Part shown: positions 36,494 through 44,181 of the stretch, one piece after another
How the letters are laid out: each line of letters starts with the position of its first letter
How positions within the stretch are numbered: position 1 is the first letter of the stretch
Assembly (NCBI GenBank): GCA_964624645.1
Contig: CAZVAD010000001.1
Span: 40,104 to 104,103 of the forward strand
Origin: Mariniphaga sp964624645
GTDB lineage: Bacteria; Bacteroidota; Bacteroidia; Bacteroidales; Prolixibacteraceae
Length of the DNA: 64,000 nt
Direction: 5' to 3'
Position numbers and translations under genes: made by a program
Notes under the pieces: model-generated
Database searches by the model: none
Seen by the model: only the letters and a program-made list of their open reading frames with translations
What the model was told of the DNA's origin: nothing

Positions 36494-38914
36494 CTAAAAT
36501 TTCAATTCAGGATAACGGCGAATGTCCGTGTCGCGCATCATCTCCCAGACTGTTTCCACAATGATTTCCACATTGGGTTTTGAAAAGTATTCGCCATCAA
36601 TGCCGTAGGCTGGACGGTGTTCTTTTGCAGGGCAGGTACGCGGCGCCGTGTCAAGGTAGTCGAAAGCCTTTTGCTCTTCAAGCACTTTTTGCATCATGTA
36701 GGCTGTGCCCCCTCCGGGCACGTCTTCGTCGATGAAAAGCACCTTGTTCGTTTTTTTGACAGATTCCCGGATGATATGATGAACATCAAACGGCATCAGG
36801 GTCTGAACATCAATAACTTCAGCAGAAATGCCATGGTTGCTGAGTAAACCTGCCGCCCTCACTGCGTGGTGGACATTCCAGGCATAGGTAACAAAAGTGA
36901 TGTCGGTTCCTTCCTGGATGATTTCCGGAACCCCGAGGGGGATTTTAAATTCCCCGATGTTTTCAGGAAGTTTCTCTTTCAGGTTATAACCTTTCAGCGG
37001 TTCAATGACCACAGCCGGTTCATTTGCTTCCAGCAGCGTGTTGTACATTCCGGCGGCACGGGTCATGTCGCGGGGAACGCAAAGATGGATTCCACGAAGC
37101 GAACCAAGCAGCATCTGCATAGGGGAGCCTGCGTGCCACATGCCCTGAAGCTGGTGGCCGCGCGTCCGGATAATCACCGGTGCGATTTGTTTGCCTTTTG
37201 TGCGGTATTGCATGCTGGCCAGGTCATCGCTGAGGGTTGAGTGTGCATAAATCAGGTAATCGAGATATTGTATTTCTGCAATAGGCCGGAACCCGCGCAG
37301 CGCCAGCCCAATTCCCTGTCCGACGATTGTTGCTTCACGTATTCCGGCATCGGAAACACGATGTGCGCCATGTTTTTCAAACATTCCCCGCATCCCCTGA
37401 TTTACGTCCCCAAGTTTTCCGGTATCCTGCCCAAAAGTTACCAGCCTCGGATTTTTGCTGAACAGAACATCGAAATTTCGGCTTAAAATTTCTGAGCCGT
37501 TTATTTCGATGCTTTCAGCATTGTACCACGGAGGTACGGGGTTAACTTTAAGGGCGGATCCGTTTTCTTCACGGAAAAGATGCTTGCTGTAGAATTTCAC
37601 GCTTTTTTGCTCAAAACCTGAAATCCAGTCGGCCAGCTCCTTTTTTTCTTGTCTGAAGTTGTTTTTTGTGTGTATGGAATAATAAATTCTTTTGGCAAAA
37701 CTGAGGTATTTCCTTCTTGTGGGGAAAATACGGTGTTTAATCTCTTCCAACTCAGCAGTTTTGTCAATATTTCCTTCAGATGCCTGTCTGATTTTTTTCA
37801 AAATCTTTTCGAGTTGGTTCACTTCTTTCAAAAAACCGTTCGTATAATTTGCCCAGGCATTTTGTTTCGCTTCTTTTGCCCGCTTAATGGCGCTGTTTTC
37901 AATTTGAGTGATGGTGTCAATATCGGCTTTTCCGGTTTTGAGCAGCCATTTCCTAAACTGGTTCAGCCCGTCAAACTCCTGTTCCCACGCCAGGCGTTCA
38001 GCGCTTTTGTAGCGTTCATGCGACCCTGCGGTTGAATGGCCCAGCGGCTGGGTAAGCTCCTGAATGTGAAACAGTGCGGGAGTCTGGGTTTCACGGCATT
38101 TTTCTATCCCTTCCTTAAAGGTTCTGATCAGTTCGGGATAATCCCAGCCCTTGCAGGTATAGATGTCTATACCGTTGGTGTTTTCTTCCTTCTGAAATCC
38201 TTCCAATGCTTTGGAAATGCTTGATTTTGTGGTTTGTAGCTCCACCGGAACGCTGATTCCGTAGCCGTCATCATACACGGTAACAGCCATTGGAACCTGC
38301 ATCACGCCGGCGGCGTTGATGGTTTCAAAAAACATTCCTTCCGAGGTGCTTGCATCGCCGATGGTGCCAAATGCCACTTCATTGCCCGAAACATTATTGC
38401 TGAGATGCTTTTTCATTTCAGGATTTTCCCTGACAATTTTTGACGCCTGCGCCAGTCCTAACAGGCGGGGCATCTGCCCTCCGGTAGATGAAATGTCTGC
38501 TGCTGAGTTGTATTTTTTCAGAAGATTTTTAATCTTCCCGTTTTGGTCGATGTTCGACGTGGTGAAGTGGTTGTTGAAATTTCTCCCCCCGGTGGACGGA
38601 TTCAGCCGGTCGTCGGTTTCGCCGTAGATCATGGCGAAAAACTCTTCGGGTTGCAGGAGACCGAGCGCCAGCATGAGTGTCTGGTCGCGGTAATAGCCTG
38701 AGCGCCAGTCGCCTTCCTGGAACGTCCGGGCAAGGGCAAGCTGGGGAAGTTCCTTCCCATCGCCAAAAATACCAAAATGGGCGCGTCCGTTGTGCACTTC
38801 ACGGCGTCCTGAGATGCTTAGCTGCCGGCTCAGGAATGCGATATAATAATCATTGAGAATTTCTTCGGTTGTCAGTTGGCTGATTATAGAGATTTGCGTT
38901 TTTTCCAAATACAT
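36494..38914 (-). CDS. fused alpha-beta E1 of a branched-chain/pyruvate-type 2-oxoacid dehydrogenase
   Basis: 806 residues. The N-terminal half is the E1-alpha TPP domain (SGRREVHNGRAHFGIFGDGKELPQ; cofactor motif GTIGDASTSEGMFFE, with DAST instead of the usual DGAT; NAAGVMQVPMAVTVYDDGYGIS). The C-terminal half (from about 470) is E1-beta (FGQDTGKLGDVNQGMRGMFEKHG, GIREATIVGQGIGLALRG, DEDVPGGGTAYMMQKVLE). This single-chain E1 is characteristic of Bacteroidota and probably decarboxylates branched-chain 2-oxoacids, feeding propionyl-CoA to the carboxylase at 9501-13074. No E2 is adjacent. A perfect palindrome (38929-38946) lies 15 bases upstream. Confidence 0.93.
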   Translation of the reverse strand: MYLEKTQISIISQLTTEEILNDYYIAFLSRQLSISGRREVHNGRAHFGIFGDGKELPQLALARTFQEGDWRSGYYRDQTLMLALGLLQPEEFFAMIYGETDDRLNPSTGGRNFNNHFTTSNIDQNGKIKNLLKKYNSAADISSTGGQMPRLLGLAQASKIVRENPEMKKHLSNNVSGNEVAFGTIGDASTSEGMFFETINAAGVMQVPMAVTVYDDGYGISVPVELQTTKSSISKALEGFQKEENTNGIDIYTCKGWDYPELIRTFKEGIEKCRETQTPALFHIQELTQPLGHSTAGSHERYKSAERLAWEQEFDGLNQFRKWLLKTGKADIDTITQIENSAIKRAKEAKQNAWANYTNGFLKEVNQLEKILKKIRQASEGNIDKTAELEEIKHRIFPTRRKYLSFAKRIYYSIHTKNNFRQEKKELADWISGFEQKSVKFYSKHLFREENGSALKVNPVPPWYNAESIEINGSEILSRNFDVLFSKNPRLVTFGQDTGKLGDVNQGMRGMFEKHGAHRVSDAGIREATIVGQGIGLALRGFRPIAEIQYLDYLIYAHSTLSDDLASMQYRTKGKQIAPVIIRTRGHQLQGMWHAGSPMQMLLGSLRGIHLCVPRDMTRAAGMYNTLLEANEPAVVIEPLKGYNLKEKLPENIGEFKIPLGVPEIIQEGTDITFVTYAWNVHHAVRAAGLLSNHGISAEVIDVQTLMPFDVHHIIRESVKKTNKVLFIDEDVPGGGTAYMMQKVLEEQKAFDYLDTAPRTCPAKEHRPAYGIDGEYFSKPNVEIIVETVWEMMRDTDIRRYPELKF

Positions 38915-38928
38915 TCGTTATTTGTTTG

Positions 38929-38946
38929 TAAGACATTCGTGTCTTA
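38929..38946. promoter_or_regulatory. 18-base inverted repeat upstream of the fused E1 gene
   Basis: TAAGACA-TTCG-TGTCTTA: 7-bp perfect arms around 4 bases, no U-tract on either side. It fits a small operator or a tetraloop-type RNA hairpin in the 5' leader. Confidence 0.4.
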
Positions 38947-38983
38947 ATTTCGGATATAAATAACATTTGGAAAAAGGAAATGT

Positions 38984-39499
38984 TTATTTGCCGGGGCTTT
39001 CCGGTTGTTCAATTATTCCGTAATAGGAAATTGCCTGGCGGTTAGTGCTGGTAATGCTCAGGGTGGTATATCCCAGTTCGGAAATCTGAAATACATAGCT
39101 GATGTAATCCATTTTATTTCTTACATCGAGATTGATCCGGTACCCGCTTTTATCTTTTTCCATTTCATAATTTTCAATGGGGAGTGAAAAACTGAAAGGA
39201 GAGTCCCGCCCGCCATATTCAACGCGGTAGGCCACGCCAAAAAAAGGAAGATAGGAAAAAATGGAATCGCCCTTGATTTCTGCATCGAAGGAGAAATTCA
39301 GGTGGATGCTTCCGCTGCCAAGCGGCAGGGCGTGTGTGGGGCTGAAAACAAAAGATTTGTTTTGAAGCATAGAGTGCACTTCCTGTATCCTGATTTTTTG
39401 TTTTTCGGCACGGCGCTCACTGCGGGTGGTGGGCGTTTGCGCCATCAGGCCGACTGACAAGAGCATAAATAAAACTGATGTTGAAAATATACGTTTCAT
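38984..39499 (-). CDS. DUF4251 family exported protein
   Basis: 171 residues with a signal peptide (SVLFMLLSVGLMAQ). It matches the Bacteroidota DUF4251 pattern: a basic helical stretch (TRSERRAEKQKIRIQEVHSML), NKSFVFSPTHALPLG, the glycine-rich YRVEYGGRDSPFSFSLPIENYEM, and a beta-rich end LGYTTLSITSTNRQAISYYGII. Function unknown; it is presumably periplasmic. It is monocistronic. Confidence 0.85.
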   Translation of the reverse strand: MKRIFSTSVLFMLLSVGLMAQTPTTRSERRAEKQKIRIQEVHSMLQNKSFVFSPTHALPLGSGSIHLNFSFDAEIKGDSIFSYLPFFGVAYRVEYGGRDSPFSFSLPIENYEMEKDKSGYRINLDVRNKMDYISYVFQISELGYTTLSITSTNRQAISYYGIIEQPESPGK

Positions 39500-39598
39500 G
39501 GCATGTGGATTTTTTAATTGTTAGAAAAAAATTACTTTCGTTGCTAAAATTTCACGGGAAAATACTGCAAATAGTGTTCCGTAACAAAAAAGCAGATT

Positions 39599-40447
39599 AT
39601 GGCAGAAAAATATGTTGGTGCACATGTGAGCGCGGCGGGAGGCGTTGAAAATGCTCCGGTGAATGCGCACCGGATTGGCGCCACGGCATTTGCGCTGTTT
39701 ACGAAAAACCAGCGGCAATGGGTGGCCAAACCGCTGACAGAAGAGAGTATCAGTCAATTTAAAGCGAATTGTGAGAAATATGGTTATCAGCCTCAACAGA
39801 TATTGCCCCACAATAGCTACCTGACCAATTTGGGGCATCCTGAAAAAGATGCCTTGCAGAAATCGCGTGATGCCTTTTTGGATGAGGTGCAGCGGTGTGA
39901 ACTGCTGGGGCTTGACCGGCTGAATTTTCATCCGGGAAGCCACCTGAATAAAATCAGTGTGGAAGAATGCCTGAAAAAAATTGCTGAATCCATCAATCTG
40001 ACGCTGGAAAAGACAAAAGGGGTAATTGCTGTGCTTGAAAACACGGCGGGACAGGGCTCCAATCTGGGCTATTCCTTTGAACAACTGCGGAAAATCATTG
40101 ACGGTGTGGATGATAAAAGCCGGGTGGGGGTGTGTATTGATACGGCCCATGCTTATTCTGCCGGCTACGACTTAAAAACGCAGGAGGGTTTTGAAAAGAC
40201 ATTTCGGGAATTTGAAGAAGTGGTGGGTTTTGAATACCTGAAAGGAATGCACCTGAATGATTCCAAAAAAGAGTTTGCGTCGCGGGTTGACCGCCACGAC
40301 AGCCTTGGAAAGGGTACGCTCGGACTGGAACCCTTTGAGCGGATTATGAATGACCCGCGGTTTGGAGATATCCCACTCATTCTGGAAACACCTGATGTTT
40401 CCCTTTGGGAAGAAGAGATAAAACTTTTGAAAAACATGCAGAAATGA
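39599..40447 (+). CDS. nfo: endonuclease IV (AP endonuclease)
   Basis: 282 residues, a TIM barrel with three zinc ions that cuts DNA 5' of abasic sites in base excision repair. Seen: YVGAHVSAAGGVENA, LPHNSYLTNLGHP, LNFHPGSH, VLENTAGQGSNLG, GVCIDTAHAYSAGYD, MHLNDSKKEFASRVDRH and IPLILETPD, so all metal-ligand motifs are intact. Its TGA overlaps the ATG of the aminotransferase (ATGA), indicating translational coupling, although the two functions are unrelated. Confidence 0.97.
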   Translation: MAEKYVGAHVSAAGGVENAPVNAHRIGATAFALFTKNQRQWVAKPLTEESISQFKANCEKYGYQPQQILPHNSYLTNLGHPEKDALQKSRDAFLDEVQRCELLGLDRLNFHPGSHLNKISVEECLKKIAESINLTLEKTKGVIAVLENTAGQGSNLGYSFEQLRKIIDGVDDKSRVGVCIDTAHAYSAGYDLKTQEGFEKTFREFEEVVGFEYLKGMHLNDSKKEFASRVDRHDSLGKGTLGLEPFERIMNDPRFGDIPLILETPDVSLWEEEIKLLKNMQK

Positions 40448-41280
40448 GCGAGACAATATATCTGAACGGAGGCTTTTTTCCCGGGGAAAAAGCAGCGATT
40501 TCGCCGGATGACCGCGGGTTTATTTTTGCCGACGGCGTGTATGAGGTAATTAAATACTATAAGGGAGAGCCTTTCCGCTATGCGGATCACTTGGAGAGAC
40601 TGGAAAGAAGCCTGAAAGAAATTGGCGTTGATTATCAGGGTATTGCAGGTTTAGATGTTGTTTTCAGTAGATTGCTGGCTGAAAATAATCTTTCGGGCGC
40701 CGATGCCGGGGTTTATGTACAGATTACCCGCGGGCCAAACCGGCGGACACACCATTTTCCAAAGGAATTCTCCCCGACAATCTATGCGTTTGCCTTTCCG
40801 GCGCCTTCTTCTGCGGAAAATCTTGAAAACGGGGTTAAAGTAATTACCCATGAAGATATCCGGTGGTTGCGCTGCGACATAAAATCCGTGGCGTTGCTAC
40901 CGAATACCATGTTATATAATCAGGCGATGGAAAATGGGGCAGGGGAGTGCGTTCTCATTCGCAACGGGGAAGTTACCGAAGCCACACATTCAAGTGTTTT
41001 GGCGGTTAGAGGCGGGAAGGTCATTACCCGCCCGCTCTCAAACTTGATTTTGCCCGGAATTACTCGCAAGGTGGTTCTGGAAATTTGCCGGGCAAATGGT
41101 ATTCCTGTGGAAGAGCGCGCATTTTCGGAAGCAGAACTTTATTCAATGGATGAACTGATGATTACAGGAACAATCAGCGAAGTTACGCCGGTGGTGCAAA
41201 TCAATGAAACTCAGGTGGGGAATGGAAATCCGGGGGAAATTATCCGGTTTATTCAGAAAAAGTTTTTTGAAATGGTTTGA
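40444..41280 (+). CDS. PLP fold-type IV aminotransferase (D-amino acid transaminase-like)
   Basis: 278 residues from ATG 40444. Fold-type IV features: the opening FFPGEKAAISPDDRGFIFADGVYEV, the Schiff-base lysine in RCDIKSVALLPN (Lys147), the cofactor glutamate in NGEVTEATHSS (Glu179), and GITRKVVLEICRANGIPVEER. The family includes D-alanine, branched-chain and 4-amino-4-deoxychorismate enzymes. The DIKS motif and RGPNRRTHHFP loop favour D-amino acid transaminase, giving D-glutamate or D-alanine for cell wall. It is coupled to nfo. Confidence 0.9.
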   Translation: MSETIYLNGGFFPGEKAAISPDDRGFIFADGVYEVIKYYKGEPFRYADHLERLERSLKEIGVDYQGIAGLDVVFSRLLAENNLSGADAGVYVQITRGPNRRTHHFPKEFSPTIYAFAFPAPSSAENLENGVKVITHEDIRWLRCDIKSVALLPNTMLYNQAMENGAGECVLIRNGEVTEATHSSVLAVRGGKVITRPLSNLILPGITRKVVLEICRANGIPVEERAFSEAELYSMDELMITGTISEVTPVVQINETQVGNGNPGEIIRFIQKKFFEMV

Positions 41281-41322
41281 GTTCAGACTTTAGTGTTTTA
41301 ATCCATATTGCTAAAGACCAGT

Positions 41323-41398
41323 CCTGTCAACCTACCTTCCGACAGGCAGGTGTCTGCAAAACTAGGCAGCGTTATAACTATGGCAATCGGTTGACAAG
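41323..41398. repeat. candidate short dispersed repeat flanked by a 10-bp inverted repeat
   Basis: CCTGTCAACC (41323) and GGTTGACAAG (41389) are inverted copies with 9 of 10 matches. Inside is the imperfect palindrome CCTACCTTCCGACAGGCAGG (41331-41350). The 131-base gap between two convergent genes holds no ORF. Confidence 0.4.
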
Positions 41399-41411
41399 AG
41401 GAGTTGAATCA

Positions 41412-42080
41412 TTAAGCCCAGAAAATTTCTTTGACTGCCGGATCGTCTTTGAGTTCATCCACAATGGTTTCAATTTTTGTTGTAGTGGTTTTGTCTAACT
41501 TTACGTGAAAAATAAAATCGTCTTCTTCCTTTTCAAATGTGAAAGTCTGGATTTTCAGCCCTTCAAGTTTCATCAGTCTTCTTAGCAACTCCGTATTGTC
41601 TATGCCGGAATCACTCACTATCTGCAGGGTTTTGAATTTAAGCCTTTTGAAAAAGGTGCGCTCCAGCGGGTGCAGCGCCCACAGAATAACCAGCGCAATG
41701 AGCGTGGTTGCGGCAGCGGCAAAATAGAGGCCGCCTCCGGTGGCAAGCCCGATTGCAGCCACTGTCCACAGGCCGGCAGCCGTTGTTAGCCCGCGGATGG
41801 TGCCCCGTTTTAAAAACAAGATCACACCGGCGCCGATAAATCCAATTCCGCTAACCACCTGAGCCGCTATCCTTGATGGGTCTAACGCAACGTGCTCCGC
41901 GCCTAAAATATCCGAAAAGCCAAATGCTGAAACAATCATAATCAGGCTGGAACCGACACAAACCATCATGTGTGTCCTCAATCCTGCAGTCCAGTTTCTT
42001 CTTTCCCTTTCCAGGCCAATCAGTGCTCCAAACAGTGAAGCCAATAATAAACGTGTTAAAATAATATCCCAGCCAAGCAT
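41412..42080 (-). CDS. MgtC/SapB family membrane protein
   Basis: 222 residues. The N-terminal four- to five-helix MgtC domain has the signature LFGALIGLERERRNWTAGLRTH (about 16-37) and SRIAAQVVSGIGFIGAGVIL (about 70-89) and GLTTAAGLWTVAAIGLATGGG. A cytoplasmic C-terminal domain of about 80 residues follows, ACT-like in look (KTLQIVSDSGIDNTELLRRLM). Relatives modulate Mg2+ homeostasis and ATP synthase or act in stress survival. On its strand TATTTTTA (42108-42101), with TTG about 20 bases further up, is a plausible promoter. Confidence 0.9.
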   Translation of the reverse strand: MLGWDIILTRLLLASLFGALIGLERERRNWTAGLRTHMMVCVGSSLIMIVSAFGFSDILGAEHVALDPSRIAAQVVSGIGFIGAGVILFLKRGTIRGLTTAAGLWTVAAIGLATGGGLYFAAAATTLIALVILWALHPLERTFFKRLKFKTLQIVSDSGIDNTELLRRLMKLEGLKIQTFTFEKEEDDFIFHVKLDKTTTTKIETIVDELKDDPAVKEIFWA

Positions 42081-42286
42081 TTCTGTATCTGTTTTTTATT
42101 TAAAAATAGTATGTCATTCAGTTTCACAAGATATGAAAAATTTCAAAGAGTTTATCCTCTGTTTGGTTGAGTTTTCAGGATTTGAACGCTCTTACATGCA
42201 ACAAACCGAAAATTATTATGTTGATTGAAGTGTTATCATTTTTATAATTTTCAATCCGACAGATAGTCATAAACTTTTGCAGGGCT

Positions 42287-42294
42287 TACTTTTG
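42287..42294 (+). promoter_or_regulatory. -7 box TACTTTTG immediately before the MFS start codon
   Basis: Perfect TAnnTTTG ending 5 bases before ATG 42299, predicting transcription from the start codon itself. No convincing -33 element. Confidence 0.5.
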
Positions 42295-42298
42295 CAAA

Positions 42299-43783
42299 AT
42301 GCAGAAAACAGTTGAACAGAAAAGAGGCTGGGTTTTGGCAGCGCTGATGCTGACCATGATGCTGGCGGCAATGGATTCCACCATTGTTTCCACAGCGATT
42401 CCCCATATTGTTTCCGACCTTGGTGGATTCACCAAGTTCTCATGGGTTTTTTCCATATATCTTCTTGCACAGACGGTTACCATTCCGTTGTATGGAAAGT
42501 TTGCCGACATCTACGGGCGGAAACGTATCCTGGTTTTTGGAATCGTTGTTTTTCTCATCGGCTCCGCCACATCCGCCGCCGCGTGGAATATCGGGACGTT
42601 GATTGCTTTTCGCGGATTGCAGGGGTTGGGCGCAGGTTCAATCATGGCGACGGTGAATACCATTGCGGGAGATATTTACTCCGTGGAGGAGCGGGCAAAA
42701 GTTCAGGGATTGCTTTCCAGTATCTGGGGGGTGAGCGCCATTCTTGGTCCGGCGCTTGGCGGTGCGTTGGCAGAATACGTCAATTGGCGCTGGATTTTTC
42801 TGATTAACCTTCCTATCGGGGCGGTTTCCATCTTTTTTCTGCTGGCTTTTTTCAGGGAGAAAATCGTGGTGTCGTCGCCAAAGATTGACTACAAGGGCGC
42901 CTTGCTCATCTTGTGTACGTTGAGCCTGCTTTTTGTATTTCTATTGGAAGGCGGCCAGAGCTGGCCATGGATTTCGTTGCAGAGCTTTATTCTTTTCGGG
43001 GCGGTTGTGCTGTTGGGCTACCTCTCCTTTCGCGCCGAAGGTGGCTCGCCTCATGCCATCATGCCGGCATGGCTCTGGAAAAATAAAACGATGGCTTTTA
43101 CCAATCTGGCAATTTTGGGGATGGGCATTGTGATGATGGGGCCTGAAACTTTTCTACCAACATTCGCACAGGCTTCATTGGGTTTGGGAACCATTGTTTC
43201 CGGGCTGATCCTGACCAGTATGAGTTTCGGCTGGCCGGTTGCTTCGGCGCTTTCCGGAAAACTCTATATGCGGATTGGCTTCCGGAACACCTCGCTCATC
43301 GGAACCGGATTTGTTTTTGCGGCATGTGCCGGATTTTTGTTCATTCCGTACCCACAGCCCATTTATCTGTTAGTTATCGATCAGGTTCTGTTAGGCGCCG
43401 GATTCGGATTTTTGTTCACCTCTTCGCTTGTGGGACTTCAGTCCATGGTTGACTGGGAACGTAGGGGAGTGGTTACGGGCGCCAATATTTTTTCCAGAAA
43501 CCTTGGACAAAGCTTAGGCGCAACCGTTGTCGGTGCCATTTTCAACAATTCGCTGATGCAGCAGGTGAAAAATTTTCCGTCAGACTTCAGCATTTCATCA
43601 GATAATATCCTGAAAACACTTCATGCGCACGAAATTGACGAAACCGTAAAAACGTTTTTGTCCGGCGCCATAAATAACTCCATGCACCACATTTATTGGG
43701 GATTGATTCTTTTCACCTTGGTTATTTTCATTTTTCTGTATCTTGTTCCTTATAAACATCCCCGGGAATTTTCTTTGAATTGA
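42299..43783 (+). CDS. MFS DHA2 family multidrug exporter
   Basis: 494 residues, fourteen hydrophobic segments. LDAT-like motif D1 as LAAMDSTIVSTAIPHIVSDLGG, motif A GKFADIYGRKRILVFG, motif C-like SIWGVSAILGPALGGALAEYVNWRWIF: the EmrB/QacA drug-H+ antiporter family. A charged cytoplasmic C-terminal region near KTLHAHEIDETVKTF may be structural. It is distinct in sequence from the MFS gene at 35008. The hairpin AGCAGAT/ATCTGCT (43831-43854) follows. Confidence 0.93.
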   Translation: MQKTVEQKRGWVLAALMLTMMLAAMDSTIVSTAIPHIVSDLGGFTKFSWVFSIYLLAQTVTIPLYGKFADIYGRKRILVFGIVVFLIGSATSAAAWNIGTLIAFRGLQGLGAGSIMATVNTIAGDIYSVEERAKVQGLLSSIWGVSAILGPALGGALAEYVNWRWIFLINLPIGAVSIFFLLAFFREKIVVSSPKIDYKGALLILCTLSLLFVFLLEGGQSWPWISLQSFILFGAVVLLGYLSFRAEGGSPHAIMPAWLWKNKTMAFTNLAILGMGIVMMGPETFLPTFAQASLGLGTIVSGLILTSMSFGWPVASALSGKLYMRIGFRNTSLIGTGFVFAACAGFLFIPYPQPIYLLVIDQVLLGAGFGFLFTSSLVGLQSMVDWERRGVVTGANIFSRNLGQSLGATVVGAIFNNSLMQQVKNFPSDFSISSDNILKTLHAHEIDETVKTFLSGAINNSMHHIYWGLILFTLVIFIFLYLVPYKHPREFSLN

Positions 43784-43830
43784 AATTGAAGGGAATTGGC
43801 GGGCGCAGTGGCAAACGCCTTGTAACGCAG

Positions 43831-43854
43831 AGCAGATAATATTTTCAATCTGCT
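43831..43854 (+). terminator. weak hairpin after the MFS gene
   Basis: AGCAGAT / ATCTGCT, 7-bp stem with a 10-base AT-rich loop, 48 bases after the MFS stop; no U-tract. Confidence 0.35.
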
Positions 43855-43882
43855 AATTGACCATGGTTTCGGGGAATAAAAA

Positions 43883-43910
43883 AACCGCTGCAAATTTTGT
43901 TGCAACGGTT
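43883..43910 (-). terminator. terminator of tRNA-Lys
   Basis: Minus strand: AACCGTTGCAA / TTGCAGCGGTT with one mismatch and a 6-base loop, followed by TTTTTAT. Confidence 0.8.
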
Positions 43911-43923
43911 CTGTTGTTTTGGG

Positions 43924-43996
43924 TGACCCAGCTGGGGCTCGAACCCAGGACCCCATCCTTAAAAGGGATGTGCTCTACCTGCTGAGCTACTGAGTC
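43924..43996 (-). tRNA. tRNA-Lys (anticodon TTT)
   Basis: 73 bases on the minus strand. Acceptor GACTCAG / CTGGGTC with discriminator A; anticodon stem CATCC/GGATG with loop CTTTTAA; T-arm CTGGG-TTCGAGC-CCCAG. The bases after the discriminator are CCC, so CCA is not encoded. Confidence 0.95.
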
Positions 43997-44029
43997 ATCC
44001 TTTAATTCCCTTGTTTCTCAAAGGCGGTG

Positions 44030-44037
44030 CAAAAGTA
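44030..44037 (-). promoter_or_regulatory. tRNA-Lys promoter, -7 box TACTTTTG followed by CACCG
   Basis: Perfect TAnnTTTG on the minus strand, 34 bases before the tRNA. It shares the 9-mer TTTGCACCG with the tRNA-Pro promoter. Confidence 0.55.
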
Positions 44038-44158
44038 ATACTTATTTTTTTTCAGGCAAATCCGCCCAAGAATTATTCAAAAAAAAATCCATTTCTTAAA
44101 TAATGTGTAATCTCAGCGCGGTTTTGGCATATTCTACCGGAGGTATTCAAAATTCTCT

Positions 44159-44166
44159 TAATTTTG
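44159..44166 (+). promoter_or_regulatory. SulP promoter, -7 box TAATTTTG
   Basis: Perfect TAnnTTTG. The in-frame TTG at 44164 lies inside the box, which supports ATG 44182 as start with a leader of about 10 bases. Confidence 0.5.
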
Positions 44167-44181
44167 GATAAACCCAAAAAA

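Noticed and set aside
42134..42228. Short frame MKNFKEFILCLVEFSGFERSY before the MFS gene
   Set aside because: About 31 codons, no ribosome site or conservation evidence; possible but unsupported.
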